Positions 1-7,040 of a DNA stretch of 64,000 nt are shown here, one piece after another; position 1 is the stretch's first letter; each line of letters opens with the position of its first letter. Below the pieces are notes generated by a model. That model had not been told where the DNA came from and did no database searches. It saw nothing but the letters and a program-made list of their open reading frames with translations. The translations under genes were made by a program, and so were the position numbers. The DNA is from Neorhizobium populisoli. Lineage in GTDB: Bacteria > Pseudomonadota > Alphaproteobacteria > Rhizobiales > Rhizobiaceae. The stretch spans positions 1-64,000 of the forward strand of contig NZ_JAHYCB010000002.1 of assembly GCF_019430945.1 (NCBI RefSeq), written 5' to 3'.

Positions 1-31
1 CCTCACTCGGCGATCGGATATAACGTCCCGA

Positions 32-358
32 TTGACCTGCATAATCCCGGTGGTGCAACCAGCCAGCCATCGTGATCAAAGCCGGAAAACTCCAGCTTTC
101 GGCGATCCAAGGTTCGGTCTCAGAGCAAAAGCCGGAAAACTCCAGCTTTCGGCGATCCAAGGTTCGGTCTCAGAGCAGCCTCATAGAAAGCGCTCGCCGC
201 GCGTAACGGCGGAAATGGCAGCACGCATCAAACGTCTTCTTCTTGAGCGAATGATGCAACATGACATCGCGGCTACGTTCGGTATCAATCCGGGCAGAAT
301 TAGCGAGATTAAAACGGGCAGACGTTTCGGTGATGTCCGTCCGGCTTCGGAGGTTTGA
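32..358 (+). CDS. Small helix-turn-helix (predicted DNA-binding) protein, start uncertain
   Basis: The last ~50 residues (RVTAEMAARIKRLL ... HDIAATFGINPGRISEIKTGR) form a compact helix-turn-helix of a type I recall as common in small rhizobial and prophage-associated proteins: a resolvase/sigma-like pair of helices ending in GRISEIKTG. The frame can open at a TTG at 32, but residues 17-48 are encoded twice, in two frames, by the 50-bp tandem duplication, so the N-terminus is unreliable. Alternatives are a GTG at 72 in the unduplicated form or the internal ATG at 215. The stop at 356-358 lies inside the spacer between the GGAGG ribosome-binding site and the ATG of the next gene, suggesting one transcript. 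Target unknown; a regulator of the downstream small genes is a guess. Confidence 0.6.
   Translation: MTCIIPVVQPASHRDQSRKTPAFGDPRFGLRAKAGKLQLSAIQGSVSEQPHRKRSPRVTAEMAARIKRLLLERMMQHDIAATFGINPGRISEIKTGRRFGDVRPASEV
78..177. repeat. Perfect 50-bp direct tandem duplication
   Basis: Bases 78-127 are repeated exactly in 128-177 (both copies begin aaagccggaaaactccagct). Two copies only, so this is not an array. Because 50 is not a multiple of three, the second copy shifts the reading frame of the overlapping helix-turn-helix gene. With a single copy, the frame entering from the TTG at 32 would hit TAG just past the repeat, and the conserved part would instead read from a GTG at 72. It could be a recent replication-slippage event or an assembly artefact. 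Confidence 0.95.
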
Positions 359-362
359 AAAA

Positions 363-500
363 ATGGCTAAAAAGCAGTCTTCCTCTCCGGTTTCAACATT
401 GGCCTCGAAGGTGCTTTCAGGCGCTAAGAAAGCCACGCCCGCCGATGCGAAGAAGCTTGCCGCTTCCGTCCTTTCGCAGGACGAGAAGAAGGGTAAGTGA
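363..500 (+). CDS. Conserved 45-aa basic protein of unknown function
   Basis: Encodes a 45-residue Lys/Ala/Ser-rich protein beginning MAKKQSSSPVSTLASKVL and ending SQDEKKGK. The start is supported by GGAGG at 349-353, nine bases before ATG 363; longer in-frame versions would overlap the preceding gene and lack such a site. From memory, short proteins with this AKK...LASKVLSG...A-KLAASVLSQ pattern recur as unannotated genes in many Rhizobiales, often near phage-like regions; I know no function. No signal peptide or membrane segment is seen. A strong hairpin follows the stop codon within four bases. Confidence 0.7.
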   Translation: MAKKQSSSPVSTLASKVLSGAKKATPADAKKLAASVLSQDEKKGK

Positions 501-503
501 ATT

Positions 504-536
504 AAGTGTAGCCCGTGTCATCTGCGGGCTACACTT
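504..536 (+). promoter_or_regulatory. Perfect 12-bp stem hairpin between small genes
   Basis: AAGTGTAGCCCG (504-515) pairs perfectly with CGGGCTACACTT (525-536) around a 9-nt loop. It begins four bases after the stop of the 45-aa gene and ends 26 bases before the ATG at 563. There is no U-run after it on the + strand, so it is not a classical intrinsic terminator; it could be an attenuator, a processing/stability element or a protein-binding site. Confidence 0.8.
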
Positions 537-562
537 GCCCTCCCCCAAAAAAGGTGAAACCC

Positions 563-724
563 ATGACGGATAAGAATAAAACATTCGCACAAGATGGCTT
601 TATGCCAACGCCTCGGATCGCAACGGAAGGAAAGGTTGTCGTCCAAAACGGCTACTTACCAACTCCGACTATCTCGACCGCCCAAAGTCAATCTCAGAAC
701 CAGTCATCGGGGGAAAAGAAGTAA
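563..724 (+). CDS. Small 53-aa protein with two copies of a [DN]-G-[FY]-[ML]-P-T-P-x-I motif
   Basis: Starts MTDKNKTFAQDGFMPTPRIA with AAAGGTG about ten bases upstream. It carries two internal copies of the same short motif, DGFMPTPRI and NGYLPTPTI, separated by 14 residues, then a Ser/Gln-rich tail ending in GEKK. There are no hydrophobic segments and the protein is predicted to be disordered. The motif recurs in the genes at 727 and 1068, which makes this a small paralogous family. The next gene starts three bases after the stop. I do not recognise the family and assign no function. Confidence 0.65.
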   Translation: MTDKNKTFAQDGFMPTPRIATEGKVVVQNGYLPTPTISTAQSQSQNQSSGEKK

Positions 725-726
725 TC

Positions 727-897
727 ATGATTATTCGGCGTTTCCCCTTCGATCCACTCGGCGGCGTGGTCCTTCCGCACAACGGGCTCACAGATCCACA
801 GGGCGGATACCTGAACACTCCGCTCATTCGTCCACCGACAACATCACAGAACAAGACCGTTGAGGAAAAGCCAAAACAGAAAGACGAAGATAAGTAG
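727..897 (+). CDS. Small 56-aa protein with GGYLNTPLIRP motif
   Basis: Opens at ATG 727, three bases after the stop of the previous gene, and ends at TAG 895-897. The sequence begins MIIRRFPFDPLGGVVLP and contains GGYLNTPLIRPPTTSQ followed by a Lys/Glu-rich tail ending KDEDK. The GGYLNTP-I core matches the repeated motif of the neighbours at 563 and 1068, and the tail composition is the same, which supports real translation despite the tiny size. The -12 region holds GGGGAAAAGAAG, a plausible ribosome-binding site inside the end of the upstream gene. Function unknown. Confidence 0.6.
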   Translation: MIIRRFPFDPLGGVVLPHNGLTDPQGGYLNTPLIRPPTTSQNKTVEEKPKQKDEDK

Positions 898-937
898 TCG
901 GCAACCTCATTAAGAACCCTAGCTTTAAGACCGCTTC

Positions 938-1075
938 ATGAACGAAAAACGTATTATGCTAACAGAAGGCTGCAAGTCGGCTCCACCGATTGCTCCGCCT
1001 ACAGCAAAGCCTACGACACTCTCGTCGGCGCCAATGCAGCTTTCCCCCAAGAAGTGGAGGTTCCTTGATGTCTGA
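938..1075 (+). CDS. Possible 45-aa protein, Pro/Ala/Thr-rich
   Basis: An open frame from ATG 938 to TGA 1073-1075 begins MNEKRIMLTEGCKSAPPIAP and continues Pro/Thr/Ser-rich. It overlaps the start of the next gene by eight bases (ATGTCTGA), the kind of coupling seen elsewhere in this cluster. It lacks the YLPTP motif and there is no clear Shine-Dalgarno sequence, so it may be spurious. Confidence 0.3.
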   Translation: MNEKRIMLTEGCKSAPPIAPPTAKPTTLSSAPMQLSPKKWRFLDV

Positions 1076-1244
1076 CGACAAGCTGAAAACTTCTCCAGAC
1101 ATCGCGGTGTCGCATGGCAGGGCGGAGCCGCCCGATTTGACGGGAGCCAACAGCTATCTTCCAACTCCGGTGATACGGCCGTCCTCTGCTTCGACAGGGC
1201 AAAGCACCTCTCAGGCCAAACCAGTTTCGACCGAGAAGAAATGA
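1068..1244 (+). CDS. Small 58-aa protein with NSYLPTPVIRP motif
   Basis: ATG 1068 is preceded by GTGGAGG at 1054-1060, a good ribosome-binding site that fixes the start. The product begins MSDDKLKTSPDIAVSHGR and contains SYLPTPVIRPSSAS, clearly related to GGYLNTPLIRPPTTS in the gene at 727 and NGYLPTPTISTA in the gene at 563, then a Gln/Ser-rich tail ending STEKK. The stop overlaps the start of the 210-aa membrane protein as ATGA, implying translational coupling and perhaps a functional partnership. No known domain. Confidence 0.65.
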   Translation: MSDDKLKTSPDIAVSHGRAEPPDLTGANSYLPTPVIRPSSASTGQSTSQAKPVSTEKK

Positions 1245-1873
1245 TTAAAGAGATTGTTGATCTGTTGACAGATCGGCCTTTCGAGAAGGGCGTATTCTGT
1301 CTACTATCGACATGCGAGACATCAACGCAGTGGCGGTGGTTGCCGGAAAAGTTAAACTTGTTGGATGTCGCTACCGCTATTGGTGCTCTTGGCTCATTCT
1401 TCGCCGTCATAGCCGCTGCTGTTGCCATATTTCAATCGGCAAAGGCACGTAATTTAGCAACTGTTATTGAGCTAACGCGCCAATTGTCCTCTGAACGTGA
1501 GAAGGCTCACGCGGCCAAAATTTATGACTGGTCGGACGCACAGTTTCACGCCTTTCAGATGGTTCACCTCGTCGAGCAGGCGTCAATGATCGTGAATCAA
1601 GGTTGGGTATCAGGGAAAAAGTCTAGAGAATTTCTACTTGATTGGCTTCGCGGCGAAATTCCGTCGATGGCTAATCAAGAGGCTTATAAGGCAATGTTCG
1701 AAGGCGTTTCGGGGAACCAGTTATGCGAGCTATTCAAACTACGAGATCAGTTCGCCGCCGAACATGAGCGTGCTGAAAAAAAGGCGGAGGCCGAGAGAAA
1801 ACAAGAAGCTCATTTCGAAAATATTTACCGGCGTCATAAAGCTAGGAAGCGTCAGCAATCTTCAACAAAATGA
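1241..1873 (+). CDS. Membrane-anchored coiled-coil protein of unknown function, 210 aa
   Basis: One strongly hydrophobic stretch at about residues 40-66 (LLDVATAIGALGSFFAVIAA then AVAIFQ) is followed by a long charged, helical region. The last ~40 residues are almost purely Glu/Lys/Arg/Ala (AEHERAEKKAEAERKQEAHF) and suggest a coiled coil. The topology (short N-terminus, single membrane helix, cytosolic domain with E-L-T-R-Q-L) resembles small DUF4760-like proteins, but I cannot confirm that. Start and stop of the preceding small gene overlap (ATGA). Codon use is more AT-rich than in the core genes of this window, consistent with acquired DNA. Confidence 0.65.
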   Translation: MIKEIVDLLTDRPFEKGVFCLLSTCETSTQWRWLPEKLNLLDVATAIGALGSFFAVIAAAVAIFQSAKARNLATVIELTRQLSSEREKAHAAKIYDWSDAQFHAFQMVHLVEQASMIVNQGWVSGKKSREFLLDWLRGEIPSMANQEAYKAMFEGVSGNQLCELFKLRDQFAAEHERAEKKAEAERKQEAHFENIYRRHKARKRQQSSTK

Positions 1874-2027
1874 CCGCCGTCATGCCGTTACAAAGAAATT
1901 TCTAAATAATATTTTTTAAATATATAATTTCGACCTAAAATCTCTCCAATGCCACCATTATCTCCCTAATATATCGCGAATGTTTAGCGCCGCGCCGTAA
2001 CAGATTCGATGCGATTTTCCCGATCAC
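1874..2027. other. AT-rich intergenic boundary
   Basis: No gene is visible. Bases ~1890-1985 are strikingly AT-rich (for example aaataatattttttaaatat), unlike anything else in the window, and then composition returns to the high-GC norm at the lysR gene. CCGATCA (2020-2026) pairs with TGATCGG (2033-2039) across the lysR stop codon. This is a likely edge of the accessory segment at 1-1900. Confidence 0.6.
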
Positions 2028-2924
2028 CTATTTGATCGGCTCACTCCCAGTCGCCTTCAAAATATTGATAAACGCCTCCGCCGTCCACGAAAGCGGCGCC
2101 CCCGGAACAGTGATGATGCCGTAATCATACGCCTTGTCCGGCAAAAACGGCCGCATCGCAATCGCAGCGCTACGGAAGAATTCGGCGATCAGCGTTGGCA
2201 CGATGGCGATGCCGAGGCCCTGGGCGGCGCAGGCGCAGGCGGTTTCCACCGAATGGACCTCCAGGCTGCAGCGATAGGTGGGCACGATGCGGCGCAGTTC
2301 GTGTTCAAGTTCGTTGCGGTTGATCCGCTGGCGGCCGAGCAGGATCAGGTCGTTGCGCGCGAGGTCGTTGACATCAATCGCCTCCTTTTCCGCCAGCGGA
2401 TGGCCGACAGGCATGACGCAGGTCGTGCCGCTGGAAAAGAGCGGCCGGGCCTCGAAGGAATGGCTTTCGGCCGGCAGGCGCACGAAGCCGAGATCGGCGA
2501 TGCGGTCATGCACCAGCCGTTCGATCGCATCATAAGGACCGCTGAGGATCTCGACCGTGACGCGCGGATGGTCCGCCTTGAAACGAGCGACGATCGGCGG
2601 CAGCATGGTGGTCGACAGGCTGTGCGGGAAAGCGACGCGCACCAGGGCCTCGCCGAACGCGCCGGTGCGGACGTCGCCGATCTTCACCCGCAGCCGGGCG
2701 ACGCTCTGCGCCACGTCATCCACTTCGTCGCGCAGCAGATGCGCTTCGGGCCGCGGAATGAGCCGGCCCTTGTCGCGCAGGAAAAGTTCGCGGCCGATCT
2801 CTTCTTCCAGCGAGGCGAGCTGCCGGCTGATCGCCGATTGCGACAGGCCGAGCTGCGTGGCGGCCGACATGGTCGAGCCGGTATCCATGATCGTCTTGAA
2901 GATTTCGAGCTGCTTGAAATTCAT
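2028..2924 (-). CDS. LysR-family transcriptional regulator
   Basis: 298 residues, the standard LysR length. The winged helix-turn-helix is at residues 1-60 (MNFKQLEIFKTIMDTGS then AATQLGLSQSAISRQLASLE), followed by a LysR substrate-binding domain of about 200 residues. The gene is divergent from the peptide-type ABC transporter starting at 3140, with a 215-bp shared control region containing palindromes, so it very probably regulates that operon in response to its substrate or a product. The ligand cannot be read from the sequence. A weak hairpin spans its stop codon. Confidence 0.93.
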   Translation of the reverse strand: MNFKQLEIFKTIMDTGSTMSAATQLGLSQSAISRQLASLEEEIGRELFLRDKGRLIPRPEAHLLRDEVDDVAQSVARLRVKIGDVRTGAFGEALVRVAFPHSLSTTMLPPIVARFKADHPRVTVEILSGPYDAIERLVHDRIADLGFVRLPAESHSFEARPLFSSGTTCVMPVGHPLAEKEAIDVNDLARNDLILLGRQRINRNELEHELRRIVPTYRCSLEVHSVETACACAAQGLGIAIVPTLIAEFFRSAAIAMRPFLPDKAYDYGIITVPGAPLSWTAEAFINILKATGSEPIK

Positions 2925-3139
2925 TCGGCAATCCTACGGGTATCGGACCGCCGAACACAAGCGATGACGCGAGACAGGGTTACCCTCGCGCGCAAAACGC
3001 ATAGGCCAATGCATTCTCCTCATAATATTGCGCATATTCCCATCGTCGCTATCGTCATCGGCAATAAACAGAATAAGGGAACGCAATTTATGAAGTTTCT
3101 CTGTCCTTGCGGGAACAAGGGTAAGCAGGAGCGCACGTT
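2925..3139. promoter_or_regulatory. Divergent control region between lysR and the ABC operon
   Basis: Contains AATAT-TGCGC-ATATT (3024-3038), a 15-bp interrupted palindrome of the LysR-box type, about 100 bp from both start codons. GGGTTACCC (2977-2985) is nested between CGCGAG (2968-2973) and CTCGCG (2985-2990), nearer lysR. Either could be an operator. A short in-frame leader upstream of 3140 has no supporting features. Confidence 0.5.
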
Positions 3140-4114
3140 ATGACGGTCTTCGTCATCCGCCGCTTCCTGCAGAGCATCGCCGTCCTGTGCGTGACCGCGA
3201 TCATCGTTTTTATCGGCATCTATGCGATCGGCGATCCGGCCGAAATGCTGATTGCGCCCGATGCGAGCCAGGCTGAGCGCGCTCAGGTCGTTGCTTCGCT
3301 CGGCCTCGACAAGCCGCTCTGGGAACAGTTCTTCACCTTTGCCTGGAATGCGCTGCACGGCGATCTCGGACGCTCCTTCGTGTTCAACCGCCCGTCGATC
3401 AGCCTGATCTTCGAACGCCTGCCGGCAACTTTGGAACTGACGCTGGTCGGCCTGTTCATCGCCATCATCATCGGCATTCCGCTCGGCCTCCTGTCCGGCC
3501 TGAAGCCGAACACGGCGACGGACGAAGTGATCATGACCGGCTCGATCTTCGGCTTTTCGCTGCCGAGCTTCTGGCAGGGCATGATGCTGATTATGATCTT
3601 TTCGGTCTGGCTCGGCTGGTTGCCATCCACCGGACGCGGCCAGATGGGCGAGTTTCTCGGCATTCATTCCAGCCTGTTCACGCTGGATGGCCTGAAGCAC
3701 CTCATCCTGCCGGCGATCAACCTGTCGCTCTTCAAGCTGTCGCTGGTGATCCGCCTGACACGCACCGGCGTGCGCGAGACCCTGCCACTCGATTTCGTCA
3801 AATTCGCACGCGCCAAGGGCCTGTCCGAAAACCGCATCGTCTTCGTGCATGTGTTCAAGAACATCCTGATTCCGCTGATCACGGTGATCGGCTTGGAGCT
3901 CGGCAGCATGCTGGCCTTCGCCGTCGTCACCGAGACGATCTTCGCCTGGCCGGGCATCGGCAAGCTGCTGATCGACAGCATCATGCGCCTCGATCGCCCC
4001 GTGGTCGTCGCATACCTGCTGGTTATCGTCAGCCTGTTCATCTTCATCAATTTCGTGGTCGACGTGCTTTATTCGCTGGTCGATCCGCGAGTCCGGCTGG
4101 GAGACGCATCATGA
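3140..4114 (+). CDS. Peptide/nickel-type ABC transporter permease (DppB/OppB family)
   Basis: 324 residues with an N-terminal membrane helix (VIRRFLQSIAVLCVTAIIVF), a periplasmic loop with GLDKPLWEQF and GDLGRSF typical of DppB/OppB, and five further helices. The cytoplasmic EAA loop that contacts the ATPase is recognisable (FVKFARAKGLSENRIVFVHV). AGCAGGAGCGCACGTT precedes the ATG. It overlaps the next permease by four bases (ATGA). It forms the inner-membrane pore together with the permease at 4111. Confidence 0.93.
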   Translation: MTVFVIRRFLQSIAVLCVTAIIVFIGIYAIGDPAEMLIAPDASQAERAQVVASLGLDKPLWEQFFTFAWNALHGDLGRSFVFNRPSISLIFERLPATLELTLVGLFIAIIIGIPLGLLSGLKPNTATDEVIMTGSIFGFSLPSFWQGMMLIMIFSVWLGWLPSTGRGQMGEFLGIHSSLFTLDGLKHLILPAINLSLFKLSLVIRLTRTGVRETLPLDFVKFARAKGLSENRIVFVHVFKNILIPLITVIGLELGSMLAFAVVTETIFAWPGIGKLLIDSIMRLDRPVVVAYLLVIVSLFIFINFVVDVLYSLVDPRVRLGDAS

Positions 4115-5010
4115 GTGTTGCCGCTCTCTTCGGTGAAGATATGCTGCTCGGCCGTCTGGTCGTCGGCATTTCCCGCAGCCCCAAGGCGGTGGTGGCCGCA
4201 GTGGTCTGCGTCATCCTGCTGTTCGCAGCCGTCGTCGGCCCGTATCTCGTGCCGCAGAACCCGTTCGATCTCGCCGTTCTCGACATCATGGATTCCAAGC
4301 TGCCGCCGGGTTCTGAGAGCATGGACGGCCTGACTTACATTCTCGGCACGGACGGCCAGGGCCGCGACATGTTCTCGGCGATGATCTATGGCCTGCGTAC
4401 CAGCCTCGGCGTCGGCGTGTTTTCCGGCATCGTCGCATTGCTGGTCGGCACCGTGCTCGGCCTGATCGCCGCTTATTTCGGTGGTCGTATCGATGCACTG
4501 ATCATGCGCGTCGTCGACCTGATGCTCGGCTTCCCGACCATTCTCGTGGCACTGATGCTTCTCGCTCTGCTGGGGCAGGGGCTCTGGAAGGTCATCTTCG
4601 CGCTGGTTCTGGTGCAATGGGCGACCTTCGCCCGCGCCGTGCGCAGCGCCGCGCTGGTCGAAAAGAACAAGGACTATATCGAAGCTGCCCGCACGCTCGG
4701 CATCTCGACGCCGCGCATCCTGCTTGGTCACCTGCTGCCGAACTGTCTGCCGCCGTTGATCGTCATCGGCATGCTGCAGGTGGCGAATGCCATTTCGGCG
4801 GAAGCGACGCTCTCCTTCCTCGGCATCGGCCTGCCGATTACCGAACCTTCGCTCGGCCTGCTGATCGCCAACGGCTACCAGCTGCTGATGTCCGGTGAAT
4901 ACTGGATCAGCGTCTATCCCGGCGTGCTGCTGCTCGTGCTCGTCTTCTCGATCAACATCGTCGGCGATCGCCTCCGCGAAGTGCTGAACCCTCGTCTGGG
5001 CGAAAGGTGA
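4111..5010 (+). CDS. Peptide/nickel-type ABC transporter permease (DppC/OppC family)
   Basis: 299 residues. The N-terminal helix (KAVVAAVVCVILLFAAVVGP) is followed by the DppC hallmark GTDGQGRDMFSAMIYGLRTS and the EAA loop IEAARTLGISTPRILLGHLL. It is the second half of the heterodimeric pore. Translation is coupled to the upstream permease, and its stop overlaps the GTG/ATG start region of the first ATPase gene. Confidence 0.93.
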   Translation: MSVAALFGEDMLLGRLVVGISRSPKAVVAAVVCVILLFAAVVGPYLVPQNPFDLAVLDIMDSKLPPGSESMDGLTYILGTDGQGRDMFSAMIYGLRTSLGVGVFSGIVALLVGTVLGLIAAYFGGRIDALIMRVVDLMLGFPTILVALMLLALLGQGLWKVIFALVLVQWATFARAVRSAALVEKNKDYIEAARTLGISTPRILLGHLLPNCLPPLIVIGMLQVANAISAEATLSFLGIGLPITEPSLGLLIANGYQLLMSGEYWISVYPGVLLLVLVFSINIVGDRLREVLNPRLGER

Positions 5011-5015
5011 GTGGG

Positions 5016-5987
5016 ATGACTCCAGTTCTCGACGTCAAAAACCTTTCCACCCATTTCATGACCCGCCGCGGCGTGCTGAAGGCCGTCGACGATGTCAGCT
5101 TCACCGTCGGCCAGCGCGAGATCGTCGGTCTGGTCGGCGAATCCGGCTCGGGCAAGTCGATCACCGGCTTCTCGATCCTCGGTCTCGTCGATCCGCCGGG
5201 CCGCGTCGTCTCCGGCCAAATCCTCTTCAATGGTGAAGACCTGTTGAAAATGCCGCCGACCGCCATGCGGACGATCCGGGGCAAACGCATCGCGATGATC
5301 TTCCAGGATCCGATGATGACGCTGAACCCGGTCCTTTCGGTCGGCACCCAGATGGTCGAGACGGTTCTCGCCCATGACAAGGTCTCCCGCGCCGAGGCCC
5401 GGCAGCGCTCGCGCGACGCGCTCGGCCTCGTCGGCATTCCTTCGCCGGAAGAGCGGCTGGACAGCTATCCGCACCAGTTTTCCGGCGGCATGCGCCAGCG
5501 CGTGGCGATCGCCATTGCGCTTTTGCACCGGCCGGACCTGATCATCGCCGACGAACCGACGACGGCGCTCGACGTGACGATCCAGTCGCAGATCCTGTTC
5601 GAGATCAAGCGGCTGGCCGGCGAGTTCGGCATGGCACTGATCTGGATCAGCCACGATCTCGGCGTCGTTGCCGCGCTCGCCGACCGCATCATGGTCATGT
5701 ATGCGGGCAAGATCGTCGAGGCAGGACAGGTGGATGGCGTCCTCACCGAGCCACGTCACCCTTACACGTCCGGCCTGCTTAGCGCCGTCCCTGCCGCCGT
5801 GCCGCGCGGCGAACCGTTGCGGCCGATCCCAGGGTTTGCCCCATCACCGCTGTCGCGCCCCTCTGGCTGCGCCTTCCGCGACCGCTGCGCCCGTGCGACG
5901 GAAATCTGCGCCACCGAACCGATGCTGGAAATCGCCGCCGATCGCGAATTCCGCTGTTTCCATCCGCATCTCGGGAGAGCCGCATGA
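5016..5987 (+). CDS. ABC transporter ATP-binding protein (DppD/OppD family)
   Basis: Complete ABC ATPase with Walker A GESGSGKS (about residues 42-49), signature [12 protein letters not shown] and Walker [13 protein letters not shown]. The C-terminal oligopeptide-type extension has the Cys-rich [18 protein letters not shown] typical of DppD/OppD. A GTG at 5007 overlapping the previous stop is an alternative start; ATG 5016 is preferred because GGTGAGTGGG lies immediately upstream and the protein then begins [11 protein letters not shown] like family members. It energises uptake with the ATPase at 5984. Confidence 0.92.
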   Translation: MTPVLDVKNLSTHFMTRRGVLKAVDDVSFTVGQREIVGLVGESGSGKSITGFSILGLVDPPGRVVSGQILFNGEDLLKMPPTAMRTIRGKRIAMIFQDPMMTLNPVLSVGTQMVETVLAHDKVSRAEARQRSRDALGLVGIPSPEERLDSYPHQFSGGMRQRVAIAIALLHRPDLIIADEPTTALDVTIQSQILFEIKRLAGEFGMALIWISHDLGVVAALADRIMVMYAGKIVEAGQVDGVLTEPRHPYTSGLLSAVPAAVPRGEPLRPIPGFAPSPLSRPSGCAFRDRCARATEICATEPMLEIAADREFRCFHPHLGRAA

Positions 5988-7021
5988 CGACAGCCCTTAT
6001 CGAAGCAGTCGACGTCAGCCGCCGCTTCTCCCGAAAACTCGACTATGCGGAAAAGATCGCCAATCTCTTCGGCGCAGGCCTTGAGGAAAAGACCGTGCAC
6101 GCAGTCGACGAGGTCAATCTTGCCGTCTACCCGGGCGAGGTTGTCGGCCTGGTCGGGGAATCCGGCTGCGGAAAATCGACGCTCGGCCGCGTCATGGCCG
6201 GCATCATGCCCACCAGCGGCGGCGAGGTACGCTGGCAGGGCAAGGCTCTGACGTCGCTGGAAGGCGCGGAAAAGCGCTCGATGCGCCTTTCCGCCCAGAT
6301 GATCTTCCAGGATCCGATGTCGACGCTCAATCCGCGCAAGAAGGTCATCGACCTGATCGGTGAGGCGCCCAAGGTGCATGGCATCGTCAAGGGCCGCGAG
6401 ATGCGAGACTACGTTGCCTCGCTGGCCGAGCGCGTCGGCCTCGATGCCACCTATCTCGACCGCTACCCGCACCAGTTCTCCGGCGGCCAGCGGCAGCGCA
6501 TCGGCATTGCCCGCGCGCTGGCGGTCAAGCCGAAACTGCTGGTCTGCGATGAGTCCGTCGCGGCGCTCGACGTGTCGATCCAGGCGCAGATCCTCAACCT
6601 GTTCATGGATCTGAAGCGGGAATTCGGCCTCACCTACCTCTTCATCAGCCATGATCTCGGCGTGGTGAAGCATATCTGCGACCGGGTCGTCGTCATGTAT
6701 CTCGGCCGCGTGGTAGAAAGCGCCACGCCGGACGAGCTCTTCGACAATCCGAAACACCCCTACACCCAAGCGCTGATCCGCGAACTGCCGTCGGTCACCG
6801 ACCGCCGCCGCGTCTTCACGCCGATCAAGGGCGAAATCCCGTCGCCGCTTCATCCGCCACCGGGATGCCACTTCCATCCGCGCTGTCCGATGGCCTTCGA
6901 CCGCTGCCGCGTGGAGCGGCCGGCCCTGAAGCAGAATTCTGCCGGTCATGTCAGTGCCTGCCACCTGAACGACTTGCCGGCAAATGAGATCAAGAACGTA
7001 GCGGCCGAACCGGCCATCTAA
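5984..7021 (+). CDS. ABC transporter ATP-binding protein (DppF/OppF family)
   Basis: 345 residues. Walker A GESGCGKST is near residues 58-66, the signature is FSGGQRQRIGIA, and Walker B reads LLVCDESVAALD, where Ser replaces the Pro usual in DEPxxALD; the catalytic Glu is kept. The C-terminal peptide-transporter extension has CHFHPRCPMAFDRC. The start overlaps the stop of the first ATPase (ATGA). It pairs with that ATPase to drive the transporter. Confidence 0.92.
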   Translation: MTTALIEAVDVSRRFSRKLDYAEKIANLFGAGLEEKTVHAVDEVNLAVYPGEVVGLVGESGCGKSTLGRVMAGIMPTSGGEVRWQGKALTSLEGAEKRSMRLSAQMIFQDPMSTLNPRKKVIDLIGEAPKVHGIVKGREMRDYVASLAERVGLDATYLDRYPHQFSGGQRQRIGIARALAVKPKLLVCDESVAALDVSIQAQILNLFMDLKREFGLTYLFISHDLGVVKHICDRVVVMYLGRVVESATPDELFDNPKHPYTQALIRELPSVTDRRRVFTPIKGEIPSPLHPPPGCHFHPRCPMAFDRCRVERPALKQNSAGHVSACHLNDLPANEIKNVAAEPAI

Positions 7022-7040
7022 AAAGAAAGGGAACGAACAC

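Noticed and set aside
78..177. Possible CRISPR repeat
   Set aside because: Two directly abutting copies without spacers and no cas genes; a simple tandem duplication.
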